Notes: generated by a model not told the origin, from the sequence alone. Counted from the stretch's first letter, positions 40,904 to 50,026 are shown. The stretch is 64,000 nt of DNA from CAG-390 sp964522215 (GCA_964522215.1 CAZFVR010000007.1:1-64000), one strand, 5' to 3'. Made by a program: numbers and translations.

Positions 40904-42274
40904 ATGGCAATTAAAGCAAAAAGCAATAGCGCCCGCGTGGGGATACTCACGCTCGGGTGCAAGGTAAATCAATACGAAAGCGAGGCTATGGCCGAGGAGC
41001 TGACACGGCGCGGCTTTTTGGCAACGGATGCGGGCGAGGTGTGCGATGCGTACATCATAAACACCTGCACCGTAACCGCAGAGGCGGCACGCAAATCACG
41101 CCAGATGATACGCCGTCTGCGTTCACGCTCGCCCGAGGCGAGGATAGTAGTTACAGGCTGCCTTGCACAAACAACACCCGCCGAGCTTGCAAAGCTTGCG
41201 GGGGTGGACTCTGTGATCGGCAATGCCAAAAAGCTTGCGGCGGTGGACGAGATAGAGCGGTTGCTCGGCGAGGGGGTCAAGGATGGACCCACGACCGCAC
41301 GCACAGATGCGCCCACGCTTGACGGGTGCGCGTTTGAGCCAATGAGGATAGCCTCCTTTGCCCGCACGCGCGTGTACCTGAAGATAGAGGATGGCTGTGA
41401 GAACCGCTGTTCCTATTGTATAATCCCGGATGCACGCGGTCCTGTGCGCTCAAAGCCGCAGAGAGAGGTGCTATCCGAGATATCAGGGCTTATCGGCGGC
41501 GGCGCACGCGAGATAGTAGTCACGGGCATTGAGGTGGCATCCTACGGGCGCGACCTTGGGAATACCGACCTTGGCTCTCTCCTTTGCGACATAGATGCCC
41601 TGCCTGAGGTGCGCGCAAAGGACGTGCGCATTCGCCTTGGGTCACTTGAGCCTTCACTTATGCGCCCTGATTTTATAGAGCGTATAGCCGCACTCGGTTC
41701 TCTTGCACCGCATTTTCACATTTCCCTGCAAAGCGGATGCTCGCGCACGCTTGCCGCCATGCGCCGCAAATACAATGCCGAGCGTGCCATGCGCGTGATG
41801 GAGGATCTGCGTGCGGCGATACCCGGCGTGCAATTTACCTGCGATGTTATTGCGGGTTTTCCGGGTGAGAGCGAGACCGACCACGCCGAAACGCTTGATT
41901 TTATGCGCCGCGCACGCTTTTTGGCCGCGCATGTCTTTCCATATTCAAAAAGGGACGGCACTCCCGCCGCCACCATGCCGGATCAAGTGCCGGAGGATGT
42001 AAAGCACCGCCGCGCTGCAGAGATATCGGCGCTTTCGGGCGAGATACGCCGCGAGATACTCAGCGAGGCGGCAGCGGCCGCTCCCGCCCGCCGCGTGCTT
42101 TTTGAAAGCTTCCAAAACGGACATGCCGTAGGGCACACGGATTCCTTTATTGAGGTCAGAGTACCGTCGGCGGAGGATCTGCACGGCCGCCGAATCACCG
42201 TTCGCCTTTTGGGCGTTGAGACCGACCCGCGGTTTGAATACGGCTCCGTGTGCACCGGAGAGATAGTGAAATAA
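40904..42274 (+). CDS. mtaB: tRNA t6A37 methylthiotransferase
   Basis: 456 residues. Radical-SAM enzyme that makes ms2t6A37 in tRNA. N-terminal UPF0004 domain with three cluster cysteines (TLGCKVNQYES, NTCTVTAEA, TGCLAQ), radical-SAM triad CENRCSYCIIP at about 167-175, and a C-terminal TRAM domain. The TLGCKVNQ start is diagnostic of MtaB rather than MiaB. ATG at 40904 follows GGAGGTAGCCG. Confidence 0.96.
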   Translation: MAIKAKSNSARVGILTLGCKVNQYESEAMAEELTRRGFLATDAGEVCDAYIINTCTVTAEAARKSRQMIRRLRSRSPEARIVVTGCLAQTTPAELAKLAGVDSVIGNAKKLAAVDEIERLLGEGVKDGPTTARTDAPTLDGCAFEPMRIASFARTRVYLKIEDGCENRCSYCIIPDARGPVRSKPQREVLSEISGLIGGGAREIVVTGIEVASYGRDLGNTDLGSLLCDIDALPEVRAKDVRIRLGSLEPSLMRPDFIERIAALGSLAPHFHISLQSGCSRTLAAMRRKYNAERAMRVMEDLRAAIPGVQFTCDVIAGFPGESETDHAETLDFMRRARFLAAHVFPYSKRDGTPAATMPDQVPEDVKHRRAAEISALSGEIRREILSEAAAAAPARRVLFESFQNGHAVGHTDSFIEVRVPSAEDLHGRRITVRLLGVETDPRFEYGSVCTGEIVK

Positions 42275-42287
42275 CAAATATAAAAGA

Positions 42288-42320
42288 CCGAGCGGAGGCA
42301 CAGCCTCTGCTCGGCTTTTT
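42288..42320 (+). terminator. terminator of mtaB
   Basis: Twelve-base stem (CCGAGCGGAGGC with GCCTCTGCTCGG, one wobble), three-base loop, then CTTTTTG. Confidence 0.88.
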
Positions 42321-42389
42321 GTAATGTGGTCTTTATCGCCGATATCGCACACTTTCTTCTTCTTTTTTCAGAAAGCTTGGACAAAGGGA

Positions 42390-42419
42390 TTGACATTAAA
42401 TGCAATTGGGTGATATAAA
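42390..42419 (+). promoter_or_regulatory. promoter of the frameshifted membrane-protein gene
   Basis: TTGACA at 42390-42395, 18-base spacer, TATAAA at 42414-42419. Confidence 0.75.
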
Positions 42420-42422
42420 GTA

Positions 42423-42472
42423 CTTGCAAGATGTTTTTGTCACCTTGCAAACAAAAAAAAGGAGACTTGCAA
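42423..42472 (+). repeat. three CTTGCAA repeats in the leader
   Basis: CTTGCAA at 42423-42429, 42444-42450 and 42466-42472; start-to-start spacing is 21 and 22 bases, about two helical turns. The TTGCAA core is self-complementary. They lie between the promoter and the start codon, and the ribosome site GGAGA is between the second and third copy. Confidence 0.7.
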
Positions 42473-42480
42473 ACAAAACC

Positions 42481-43276
42481 ATGAAAAAAACATTATGGAT
42501 TCTTGTTGCCGCTATCACCGCTGCGCCGCCGGTGATATCTATCCCCCGCTGCACTTTCCTACAGTGATGTGCAAAGCGCTATATCAAACGAGGCCGAAGC
42601 CGCAAATGTTATCGCCAATATGGACACAAAGGGACTTGTTTCCGCATCCGCTATCACGTCATCATACAAAGCGTATCGCTTAAGTGCGGCTGCGTTTGCC
42701 GCGCTTGCCGACACGAGCGCCACGCCCGACCTCAGCGGCTTTGATGTTTATTGGCACATGATAGCCGCGGACGGAAGCGACACTCTCCTGAAGAATGAAA
42801 ATAACGGATGGCAGGCCATGGGCAAGAGCCTACCCGGTGAGAGCGATGCCGGCACGATGTCCACCATCGTTGGCACAGCATCCGCAACGTCCGGTGCGCA
42901 GCCGATCTCAGCACTTAGTCAGCTCGGCGCCGATGCCAACTGCGTAGCATGCATCGCAGTGCCTGATCACCACACAACCTTTATCCTCTTCTCAGATCAG
43001 GGCGAGCTGAGCGTTATCCCCTACGGGAGTCGCCCGGACCTTACAGAGCTCAAAAACGGCGAGCTTTATTCTCTCAACAAGGCTTTGGATATCCTCTCCG
43101 AGAGCATGTCGCTCCCCGTGATCGCCGGCGACCTGTACGGCGGCGCGGCGGCTCCGGAGAGCACAGAAATGCTCCCGGTGATCATACCATCCGTCCTCTT
43201 TTTGGTAATTATTGTATTATTCGCTGTAATGATGGTCAATAAAAGGCGCCAAAAGAGCGCAACAGTCGGTGTATAA
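42481..43276 (+). pseudogene. membrane-anchored exported protein, frameshifted at a C5 tract
   Basis: The ATG at 42481 begins a clear signal peptide (MKKTLWILVAAITAAPPVIS), but that frame ends at a TGA at 42565-42567. The long downstream frame, open from 42536 to the stop at 43276, lacks an ATG. Removing one C from the CCCCC run at 42543-42547 joins them as SIPAALSYSDVQSAI, which restores a signal-peptidase site. The restored protein is about 264 residues: an Ala-rich extracellular domain, then a C-terminal membrane anchor (VIIPSVLFLVIIVLFAVMMV) with a basic tail. I recognise no family. This is either a one-base assembly error, a phase-variable tract or a decayed gene. An internal GTG at 42569 would give the untargeted C-terminal part. 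Confidence 0.72.
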
Positions 43277-43308
43277 CATCGTTTTTTTAAGAAAAAACAA
43301 AAAAACAC

Positions 43309-43337
43309 TTGCTTTTTTCCCTCAAGTGTGATATAAT
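43309..43337 (+). promoter_or_regulatory. sigma-A promoter of rpmB
   Basis: TTGCTT at 43309-43314, 17-base spacer, TATAAT at 43332-43337. Confidence 0.85.
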
Positions 43338-43390
43338 AACCGATGTTATATGTAAATGATATGCTACTATATATTGAGGAGGTGTCACTA

Positions 43391-43579
43391 ATGGCAAAAT
43401 GCAGTGTTTGCGGCAAGGGCGTTGTGTTCGGTAACTCGGTATCGCACTCCCATCGCAAGACCAACAGAGCATGGAAGCCCAACATCCGCAAGGTCAAGGT
43501 TTCCGAAAACGGCACAGTCAAGACTGTCAGCATGTGTGCACGTTGTCTGCGCACCCTGAAAAAGGTTGACAACGCCTGA
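43391..43579 (+). CDS. rpmB: 50S ribosomal protein L28
   Basis: 62 residues from the ATG at 43391, which follows GAGGAGGTG. L28 features: MAKCSVCGKGVVFGN, SHSHRKTNRAWKPNI and the C-terminal MCARCLRTLKK. Four cysteines (CxxC twice) make it the Zn-binding form. Single-gene unit. Confidence 0.97.
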   Translation: MAKCSVCGKGVVFGNSVSHSHRKTNRAWKPNIRKVKVSENGTVKTVSMCARCLRTLKKVDNA

Positions 43580-43591
43580 TCAGAGCCTGTA

Positions 43592-43623
43592 ATGGGGTCG
43601 GAGCAAAAATGCTCCGACCCCAT
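43592..43623 (+). terminator. hairpin terminator of rpmB
   Basis: Fourteen-base perfect stem (ATGGGGTCGGAGCA at 43592-43605 with 43610-43623) and a four-A loop; only a weak T-tail follows. Confidence 0.75.
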
Positions 43624-43673
43624 GATCATTTATAGGCAAGATCCAAACCGCTAAAAGTAATGGAGGTAGGCAG

Positions 43674-44381
43674 GTGATATTGGCAGTCGGCGCGGGCCTG
43701 CCGCGCAGATATACAGCCGCGGCCGAGCGGATGGGGTGCAAGGTGATCACCCTGCCGCCCTGCCCCGCGCTCCCACGGCCGCTTGCATCGCACGCAGATC
43801 TTTTGATCTGCCACATGGGCGATCGGATATATACATTCCGCGATTATTATCAAACAGCGGCGGCGGAGCTTGACCATATAGCGGCCGCCGGCGGGTGCAG
43901 CATCAGCTTTTTGGAGGCCGCTCCCGGGGACAGCTACCCGCAGGATGTGCCGCTGTGCATCAGGCAGGTGGGCAGGTATGTGATAAGCAACCCGCGCACT
44001 GCGCCGGAGCTTTGCCGCACGGCAACAGCCGCGGGGCTGATACCGATATACACGCGGCAGGGGTACACTGCTTGCTCGGCGCTCGCGGTCGGAAATGGCG
44101 TTATGACCGCCGACAGCGGGATAAAAAAAGCCGCCGAGGCGGCGGGGCTTGCGGTGCTTGAGATCACGCAGGGCGGGATACTCCTGCCCGGGTATGACTA
44201 CGGCTTTATTGGCGGCACCTGCGGCGTTTGCCCCGAACGGGGCGAGGTTTGGTTTGCCGGTGACCCGCTGACCCACCCGAACGGCGCCGAGATCACAGAC
44301 TTCATCGAGCACCACGGCTATCGCGCCGTCCCACTCGCAGACGGCCCGCTCTTTGATTGCGGTGGGATGTTCTTTTTTTGA
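43674..44381 (+). CDS. DUF6873-like protein (amidinotransferase/GME fold)
   Basis: 235 residues, no signal peptide. The sequence, with repeated short alpha/beta units (LLICHMGDRIYTF, GNGVMTADSGIKKAAEAAG, LPGYDYGFIGGTCG and LFDCGGMFFF), fits my recollection of the Clostridia family DUF6873, assigned to the pentein/guanidine-modifying-enzyme fold. Possible active residues are the Asp in TADSG, the His in ICHMGD and the Cys in TCG or DCGG, but I cannot verify them. The GTG start at 43674 follows GGAGGTAG. It stands alone between two hairpins. Function unknown. Confidence 0.6.
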   Translation: MILAVGAGLPRRYTAAAERMGCKVITLPPCPALPRPLASHADLLICHMGDRIYTFRDYYQTAAAELDHIAAAGGCSISFLEAAPGDSYPQDVPLCIRQVGRYVISNPRTAPELCRTATAAGLIPIYTRQGYTACSALAVGNGVMTADSGIKKAAEAAGLAVLEITQGGILLPGYDYGFIGGTCGVCPERGEVWFAGDPLTHPNGAEITDFIEHHGYRAVPLADGPLFDCGGMFFF

Positions 44382-44432
44382 TCCCACATGCGCCGCAATG
44401 ATCGAGGATCTATGATATTGCGTAATATGAAT

Positions 44433-44471
44433 ACATCCACCACCGCGATGCAGGATCGCGGTGGTGGATGT
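44433..44471. terminator. bidirectional terminator
   Basis: Seventeen-base perfect stem (44433-44449 with 44455-44471) and five-base loop between convergent genes; AT-rich outside. Confidence 0.85.
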
Positions 44472-44515
44472 TATTTATATTCATAAGAAATCAAGTCGCC
44501 TGACAAGCCGTGCTA

Positions 44516-45637
44516 TCAGATATTCACCTGCTCCTCGGCGGTGACGGTGCCGCAATTATCGACAAAGCGGACAGTTGCGGTATTGCCGTCAAGCGTTATG
44601 GCGCCGCAGACGAAGAACTCGGCATTCTCCTTGGAGAGTTTGGAGGAGGCCACTATCGGGCAGGGCTGGCAGTGGGCATCCCTCTCGCCGCCCGGATAGC
44701 TTACATAGCAACGGTGGACGTGTCCGCTCAGCATCAGGTTCGGCTTTATGCGGTCACGAAGCAGCCGGCCCCAGTGGGCAAAGGTCGCCTCCTCGATATT
44801 AAACGGCGGCACGCGGCGCTCGGTAAAGGGGTTATGCGCCACTACCAAGCGGTATTTTATTGAGGGATCGGTGTATTCCTGTTCATTTGCAGCTACCGCC
44901 TCAAGCCAACGGCTCTCGCGGCGGCGGAATGCCTCACAGCATATGGTGTGGCCATATTCCTCATTGTCATCAGGCTTATCCTCGGCGCAGTCAAGCACCA
45001 CACCCCATACAGGTCCCAAACGGAAGGTAAAATAAGAAACGCCGTTATCGGTGGGGGTATGGTCGGCAATATTTTCGGCATAGATACCGCGTGTATCGTG
45101 ATTGCCACGGGCAAAAACAACGGGAATGCGCCCGCCCGTGATCTCGGCGGCTATGCGGTGGATCGCCTTAAAATAGGAAAGGTCACCACTGTGGTTGGGG
45201 ATATCGCCGTTGAGCATCAATATGTCAAGCGTCTCGCCTATCCGCTCAAAATATCTGCCCGCGTTTACAGGACCGCTGACGCGGTTATGCGCATCCGCGA
45301 TATTGATGATGTTTATACGCTGCTTATCTGCATCAACAGGGCAAAAATCAGAGGTGTATTCCTCGACCTCTCCCACGACCGAGCGATAGGGCTTGCGCTC
45401 GATCATACGTCTCCAACGCACGGTATAAGAGCGGGCGGAGTTGAGCGCATCCTGCGGCACCGTCATTTTATGCGTGAGGCTTGCCGAGCGCAAAATACCG
45501 TTTGAATCGTCATAATACTCCTCATCGCCAACGCCCACCCACATAAGGCAGGGCTCGTTTACCGGAACTATTATCTCGTAATTGTTGCCTACCGCGTAAA
45601 CAGTTGGAAGCGTGTGGAAAATTTCGGGTCTTTCCAT
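44516..45637 (-). CDS. calcineurin-like metallophosphoesterase, purple-acid-phosphatase style
   Basis: 373 residues with all metal motifs intact: NIADAHN (about 116), LNGDIPNH, FARGNHDTRG (about 170), VVAHNPF (about 265) and SGHVHR (about 305). Residues 1-100 look like a fibronectin-type beta domain (MWVGVGDEEYYDDSNG, then SARSYTVRWRRM), as found before the catalytic domain of purple acid phosphatases. There is no signal peptide, so it is probably cytoplasmic. Substrate unknown. It contrasts with the degenerate phosphatase at 1423-2100. Confidence 0.85.
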   Translation of the reverse strand: MERPEIFHTLPTVYAVGNNYEIIVPVNEPCLMWVGVGDEEYYDDSNGILRSASLTHKMTVPQDALNSARSYTVRWRRMIERKPYRSVVGEVEEYTSDFCPVDADKQRINIINIADAHNRVSGPVNAGRYFERIGETLDILMLNGDIPNHSGDLSYFKAIHRIAAEITGGRIPVVFARGNHDTRGIYAENIADHTPTDNGVSYFTFRLGPVWGVVLDCAEDKPDDNEEYGHTICCEAFRRRESRWLEAVAANEQEYTDPSIKYRLVVAHNPFTERRVPPFNIEEATFAHWGRLLRDRIKPNLMLSGHVHRCYVSYPGGERDAHCQPCPIVASSKLSKENAEFFVCGAITLDGNTATVRFVDNCGTVTAEEQVNI

Positions 45638-45746
45638 CTTTTAAGTCTCCGATCCGGCGAAAACGCCTTTTTATTGCTATCAGTATATCACGCGGGTCGG
45701 CAAATGTCAATAAAAAAACAGCACCCGGAGGTGTTTTTTATATTAA

Positions 45747-45776
45747 AAGTAAAAGGCGCGGAGTAGTCTCCGCGCC
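45747..45776 (-). terminator. terminator of the PIG-L deacetylase gene
   Basis: Nine-base perfect stem GGCGCGGAG with CTCCGCGCC (45755-45776), four-base loop, then TTTTAC on the minus strand. Confidence 0.75.
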
Positions 45777-45787
45777 AAGATACACTT

Positions 45788-47278
45788 TTAGTTTTTATTA
45801 TTGTTTTTGCTCGTTCTAAAGCCTATACCCATTGCCGCCAATATCACTAACAAAACTATTACCGCAAGCAGGATGGCGACCGCAGGAGATCCCACCACTG
45901 CCCCACTCGCACCGGACGTTTCGGCATCCGATGCGACATCCTCCGGGGGCTGTGCGGCGGAGGCGGTCGTGATATCCGCGGGGACAGTCGGCAGGCCCCC
46001 GGAGGTCTCTGCGCCGTTTGATGGAAGCGCGACGGTATCGGACACAACTGTGTTGGCTGTTTGCTGTGAGCGAACGGCAAGATTTTCAAAAAAATCTCCG
46101 CCGATGCTATCCGCGCCGACGAGTGAACGGTAAAGGCCGTAGTCTGTAGGCTTATATGTAGTTATCTCGGTGGCTTTTGTGTATTCCCGATCCTTGCCGT
46201 GTATCCACGCCGTAAACCAAGTATACTGCTGTGAAAGATGGCAGGCATAGCCGAGCTTTGATACCTCGTAGGCCGTCATGCCGCCAAAGCGGGACAGTGG
46301 ACGATCCCAATCCATGGTGATCCTGTTTTCGGAATAGAGGTGCAGGTAGGTCTTTGGCACATCCCACACTGCAAGCTCGCCTGCGGGCAGAAGATACGAG
46401 GGATCGGCGGCAAGTGTCAGCGCCGAAATGAGCGTATCCGTGTTTATCTTATGCTGTGGGTGACCGTACTCGCCGTCTATATCATGCCCCACCACCACCT
46501 GCGGGCGGTAACGGCGAAGCATCTCTACCTGAAACGCCACAAGCTCGTCCCGCGTAAAGCCCTCGGCAAGTGCTGCGTCATAGGAATAATCAAGCGTTTC
46601 GTTATAGCCATCCCAATAGTCGGGCAGGCCGCCGATGATCGGATACCGCCGCACGCCGACCGTCCAAAGACCGTTAAGCAGCTCGTGCGGGCGATTTCTG
46701 GTATTATTGTGGTTTGTAAAATACACCACCTGGGTGCTGTATTGCAGCTCACCCGCGTAATAGGGCAAAACGCCCAAAAAGAACAACTGCTCGTCATCCG
46801 CGTGAGTGGTCATAAGCATAAGGTCGGCATCACCCTCAGCCGGTTGCCAGCACTGTACCCAATCAGGCAGCTCACCTGCGGAGAAGACATATATATCGCA
46901 TATTTCCACCGTGCCGCCGTCAAAGACCAGCTCGATATCAAATATATCGCCGCCCTGAGCTTGCAGTGAAGCAAGATCGCACCATTCATGCAAAAAGCCG
47001 TAGCGGCCACACATTGCCTCGGCACCGCCGGCAGATATATGCCACTGCGGCGGCGTGCGGTCAAATTTTATATACACGCCCGCGATGGGTGTGGGGGAGC
47101 TTATTTTTATCACCGCACCGTTGTCCATGACCTCGCGCGTCCCCTCCCGACCGTCGGTCAATGCCGAGTAAGACGGCGAGATAACGGCGGTGGCAGTGAT
47201 ATCCTCCGCGCACACGGTCGCGGTCAGAACGAGCATCGTCACAGTGATAAATGCAAGCAGCAAAAAAGTTTTTCTCAT
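45788..47278 (-). CDS. secreted, membrane-anchored PIG-L family deacetylase
   Basis: 496 residues. Signal peptide (LLAFITVTMLVLTATVCA), a beta-rich N-terminal domain to about 140, then the PIG-L (LmbE-like) domain: THADDEQLFFLG (family AHPDDE, about 155) and the downstream GHDIDGEYGHPQHKIN with two metal or catalytic His. It would remove N-acetyl groups from GlcNAc-type sugars outside the cell. A Ser/Thr/Ala/Pro linker at about 400-455 and a C-terminal span (VAILLAVIVLLVILAAMGI) with a basic Lys/Asn tail anchor it. No Shine-Dalgarno is visible before the ATG at 47278; a hairpin lies there. It follows ftsZ on the same strand. Confidence 0.87.
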   Translation of the reverse strand: MRKTFLLLAFITVTMLVLTATVCAEDITATAVISPSYSALTDGREGTREVMDNGAVIKISSPTPIAGVYIKFDRTPPQWHISAGGAEAMCGRYGFLHEWCDLASLQAQGGDIFDIELVFDGGTVEICDIYVFSAGELPDWVQCWQPAEGDADLMLMTTHADDEQLFFLGVLPYYAGELQYSTQVVYFTNHNNTRNRPHELLNGLWTVGVRRYPIIGGLPDYWDGYNETLDYSYDAALAEGFTRDELVAFQVEMLRRYRPQVVVGHDIDGEYGHPQHKINTDTLISALTLAADPSYLLPAGELAVWDVPKTYLHLYSENRITMDWDRPLSRFGGMTAYEVSKLGYACHLSQQYTWFTAWIHGKDREYTKATEITTYKPTDYGLYRSLVGADSIGGDFFENLAVRSQQTANTVVSDTVALPSNGAETSGGLPTVPADITTASAAQPPEDVASDAETSGASGAVVGSPAVAILLAVIVLLVILAAMGIGFRTSKNNNKN

Positions 47279-47288
47279 AACACACCAC

Positions 47289-47325
47289 GGGCGAAGCCGA
47301 GCACATGCGCGCTCCGGCTTCGCCC
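47289..47325. terminator. hairpin between ftsZ and the PIG-L gene
   Basis: Arms GGGCGAAGCCG (47289-47299) and CGGCTTCGCCC (47315-47325). The T-run (ATTATTTTTT) is on the plus side. On the minus strand it ends ten bases before the PIG-L start and could act as an ftsZ terminator, an mRNA stabiliser or a translation control hairpin. Confidence 0.65.
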
Positions 47326-47425
47326 ATTATTTTTTATTCTCCTTGTTTTGTTTGCTTTGTTTCGTGGTCAACACAGGCAAGACAAGGGCAAAAACGGTAT
47401 TGCCGTTATTTTCGGGTGAGTCTTA

Positions 47426-48712
47426 TCAGCCGCGACCCGATCCGCGAAAATCATCGCGGCGCTTGCGGTTGCGCAGGATGGACATTATCTCATCAAAGCC
47501 ATCGGCATCCTTAGGGAGCTCGTTTGCGCTCTTGGGGATATCATTGACTGCGGGCTGTGCCTGGGGTCTTTGCACCTCTGCGGGGCGCTGTGCCTCGACA
47601 GTGCGTGCGGGCTGGGGAGCGGGCTGTACCGGTGCAGGCTCGGCAGGTGCTGCGGGAGCGGGCTGGGGACGAACAACTTTAGGCTCGGCCTCCGCCTTTG
47701 CCTCGGCAGTCTTTTGAACTGCGGGTGCGGCGGTATTGTGGAGCGCCTCCTCGCTGTCCTTTTCAAAGCCTGTGGCAATGATGGTGATCTTCATCTCGTC
47801 ATCAAGATCGGGATCGAACGCAACACCCCAGATAACGTTGGCATCGGGGCTTGCCTCGTTGGCGATCATGGTAGATGCAAGGTCGGCATCCTCAAGTCCG
47901 ACATCGGGAGAGATGGATATGCTTACAAGAATGCCTGTAGCACCCTTGATGGAGGTCTCAAGCAGGGGGCTGGAGATAGCGGCCTTGGCGGCAAGCTCTG
48001 CTTTATCCTTACCTGTCGCACTGCCAACGCCCATGTGAGCAAAGCCCGCATCGTGCATGACGGATGTAACGTCGGCAAAGTCAAGGTTGATAAATCCGGG
48101 CACGTTGATAAGCTCGGATATGCTCTGCACGCCGCGGCGGAGAACATCATCGGCTATCTCAAACGCATTAAAGAGGGTTATGCGAGTATCGGAGACCTGT
48201 TTGAGTCTTTCATTGGGTATGATAACGAGTGAATCGACATACTGGCTGAGCTGACGGATACCCTCCTCTGCCTGGCGCATACGACGGCTGCCCTCAAAGA
48301 TAAAGGGCTTTGTGACGATAGCCACGGTGAGGATATCCATCTCCTTGGCTATACGCGCAACAACGGGAGCCGCACCGGTTCCCGTGCCGCCGCCCATACC
48401 TGTGGCGATAAAGACCATATCGGCACCTGCAAGTGCGGATTTGATCTCCTCGGTGTTCTCCTCAGCGGCGCGCTGGCCGATCTCGGGGTTAGCACCCGCG
48501 CCGTGACCGCGAGTGACCTTTTCGCCTATAACGATCTGATTGGGCGCATTGGATGAACGAAGCGCCTGCTTATCGGTATTTACCGCAATAAATTCCACAC
48601 CGCGGATATTGGTGCTTATCATTCTGTTTACAGCGTTGTTTCCGCCGCCGCCAACTCCGACGACCTTAATACTTACGCCGCTTTCGAGTAAATCATCATG
48701 CTCAAATGCCAT
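47426..48712 (-). CDS. ftsZ: cell division protein FtsZ
   Basis: 428 residues. Tubulin-like GTPase that forms the Z ring. VGVGGGGNNAVNRM at about 20, the tubulin signature GGGTGTGAAP at about 105, NVPGFINLDFADV, and the T7 loop. A Pro/Ala/Glu-rich linker (about 320-400) precedes the C-terminal SMAILRNRKRRDDF-like peptide (here IMSILRNRKRRDDF), which binds ring partners. There is no ftsA in the cluster. Last dcw gene here; separated from ftsQ by a promoter region. Confidence 0.98.
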   Translation of the reverse strand: MAFEHDDLLESGVSIKVVGVGGGGNNAVNRMISTNIRGVEFIAVNTDKQALRSSNAPNQIVIGEKVTRGHGAGANPEIGQRAAEENTEEIKSALAGADMVFIATGMGGGTGTGAAPVVARIAKEMDILTVAIVTKPFIFEGSRRMRQAEEGIRQLSQYVDSLVIIPNERLKQVSDTRITLFNAFEIADDVLRRGVQSISELINVPGFINLDFADVTSVMHDAGFAHMGVGSATGKDKAELAAKAAISSPLLETSIKGATGILVSISISPDVGLEDADLASTMIANEASPDANVIWGVAFDPDLDDEMKITIIATGFEKDSEEALHNTAAPAVQKTAEAKAEAEPKVVRPQPAPAAPAEPAPVQPAPQPARTVEAQRPAEVQRPQAQPAVNDIPKSANELPKDADGFDEIMSILRNRKRRDDFRGSGRG

Positions 48713-48865
48713 TTTTATTTCCTCCGGATCTGTTCTTTTTGATCGAACTTTTTATACTTTGTACTTATTTTTTCTTTGCAATTTCAAGCTATCGGATGCC
48801 ATGGTCACACCCGACCCACAGCCCGCGCAAAGCCTTTTGCGCACGCCTTACATTTCATCTATTAT

Positions 48866-48894
48866 ATAATAATATTTTTTTTGATTTTTTTCAA
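48866..48894 (-). promoter_or_regulatory. promoter of ftsZ
   Basis: Minus strand TTGAAA at 48894-48889, 17-base spacer, TATTAT at 48871-48866. The leader to the ftsZ start is about 150 bases and carries no gene. Confidence 0.65.
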
Positions 48895-48979
48895 GGGGTT
48901 TTGCGAAAATTTCTTATTTTTTCGTATAAACATTTATTTCACGACAATATTTTGCCGTTATTTGGGGGCGCACAGCGAC

Positions 48980-50026
48980 TCATCCGCCCTTTAGGGTCAG
49001 ATCAAGCAGCTCGCGCCTCACCACGACCACGGACGCGGGATCGGATACATCTATCTCCGCCATGCCGCCATCACTCACCGTGCCGCCGCGCGCCTCTATC
49101 ACTCGCGCCGCCGCCAATGCCTTGTCCGCGGCGTTTTGATCCGACCCGAAGCGAATGCGATATCTGCCGTCAACGGACAGGATTATATTAAATCGCTCAT
49201 CAAGGAAAAGCGTATCTATCCTGCCCGCAAGCTCGGAGGCCTCAAGCGCCGCCGCCAGCTCGCCTATATATGCGGGGTCTCCGCCGCCGGGAAGCGTAAG
49301 ATATGAACCGACAAGCGCACTTCCGACCGGCGGCAGCGTGACCCGCAGCAGTCCGCGGGATCCAAACTCCTCGGCACTGTCCGCACGCTCAAGCACTCGC
49401 ATGTCATCGGAGAACGCGTAATACTCGCCCGCTATCTCCGCGTAGATCATCGCGCTTTGCGACTCTACCGTGATGAAAACGGATGATGGCAGCTTTATCT
49501 TTACTTTGACAGATGAAAGATACGGCAAGCGCTCGCTTATCGCAGCCTCTGCCGCATGCCTGTCCGCACGGTAGAGACTGTCACCTATCGACATGCCGGA
49601 AGCGTCGATTATCTCCTGCGCCGTATACGGAGAATCTCCGCTGATGCTTATCTCGCTCACCACAAAGAAGGATCCGATAAAGCGTGATATCACATATATC
49701 AGCACAAAGCTGAACATAAGCAGCATAGCCGTGAGCAGCCATTTGGCCTTGCGGCGTCGCTCGCGCCGTTTGGCGTGCTCCTGTGCCGCCGCGCGGCGTT
49801 TTGCCTCCGCCTCGGCACGCAGCTCTGCCTCCGAGCGCCCGCCTGCTCCGCTCGGCGTCCTTGGGCGGCCGTAGCGCACCCCGTCCGCATCCTGCGGTGC
49901 GTACACCGCTCCCGTTGCCGAATGTGCGCAGCCAGCACCGCGTGCGCCGCGTGCGCCGCGTGCGCCGACGTTTGCTGTTCCGGGTGATGTTAAAACGCGC
50001 ATGCCGCCGGTATTAACATTATCCAT
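48980..50026 (-). CDS. ftsQ: cell division protein FtsQ/DivIB
   Basis: About 348 residues. A long basic and Ala/Arg-rich cytoplasmic region with a GAR tripeptide repeated (GARGARGARGA) and many KRR clusters, a single membrane span at about 95-118 (LLTAMLLMFSFVLIYVI), then the POTRA domain (ISISGDSPYTAQEIIDASG, LPSSVFITVESQSAMIY). The C-terminal region has SADGR-like (SVDGRYRIRFGSDQ) features of DivIB. It links FtsW/PBP to the divisome. ATG at 50026 follows GGAGC. Confidence 0.9.
   Translation of the reverse strand: MDNVNTGGMRVLTSPGTANVGARGARGARGAGCAHSATGAVYAPQDADGVRYGRPRTPSGAGGRSEAELRAEAEAKRRAAAQEHAKRRERRRKAKWLLTAMLLMFSFVLIYVISRFIGSFFVVSEISISGDSPYTAQEIIDASGMSIGDSLYRADRHAAEAAISERLPYLSSVKVKIKLPSSVFITVESQSAMIYAEIAGEYYAFSDDMRVLERADSAEEFGSRGLLRVTLPPVGSALVGSYLTLPGGGDPAYIGELAAALEASELAGRIDTLFLDERFNIILSVDGRYRIRFGSDQNAADKALAAARVIEARGGTVSDGGMAEIDVSDPASVVVVRRELLDLTLKGG

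Noticed and set aside
42569..43276. GTG at 42569 as the real start of a cytoplasmic protein
   Set aside because: It lacks a ribosome site, the open frame extends upstream, and the frame directly upstream encodes a perfect signal peptide that joins by a one-base change. A C-terminal span also fits an exported protein.
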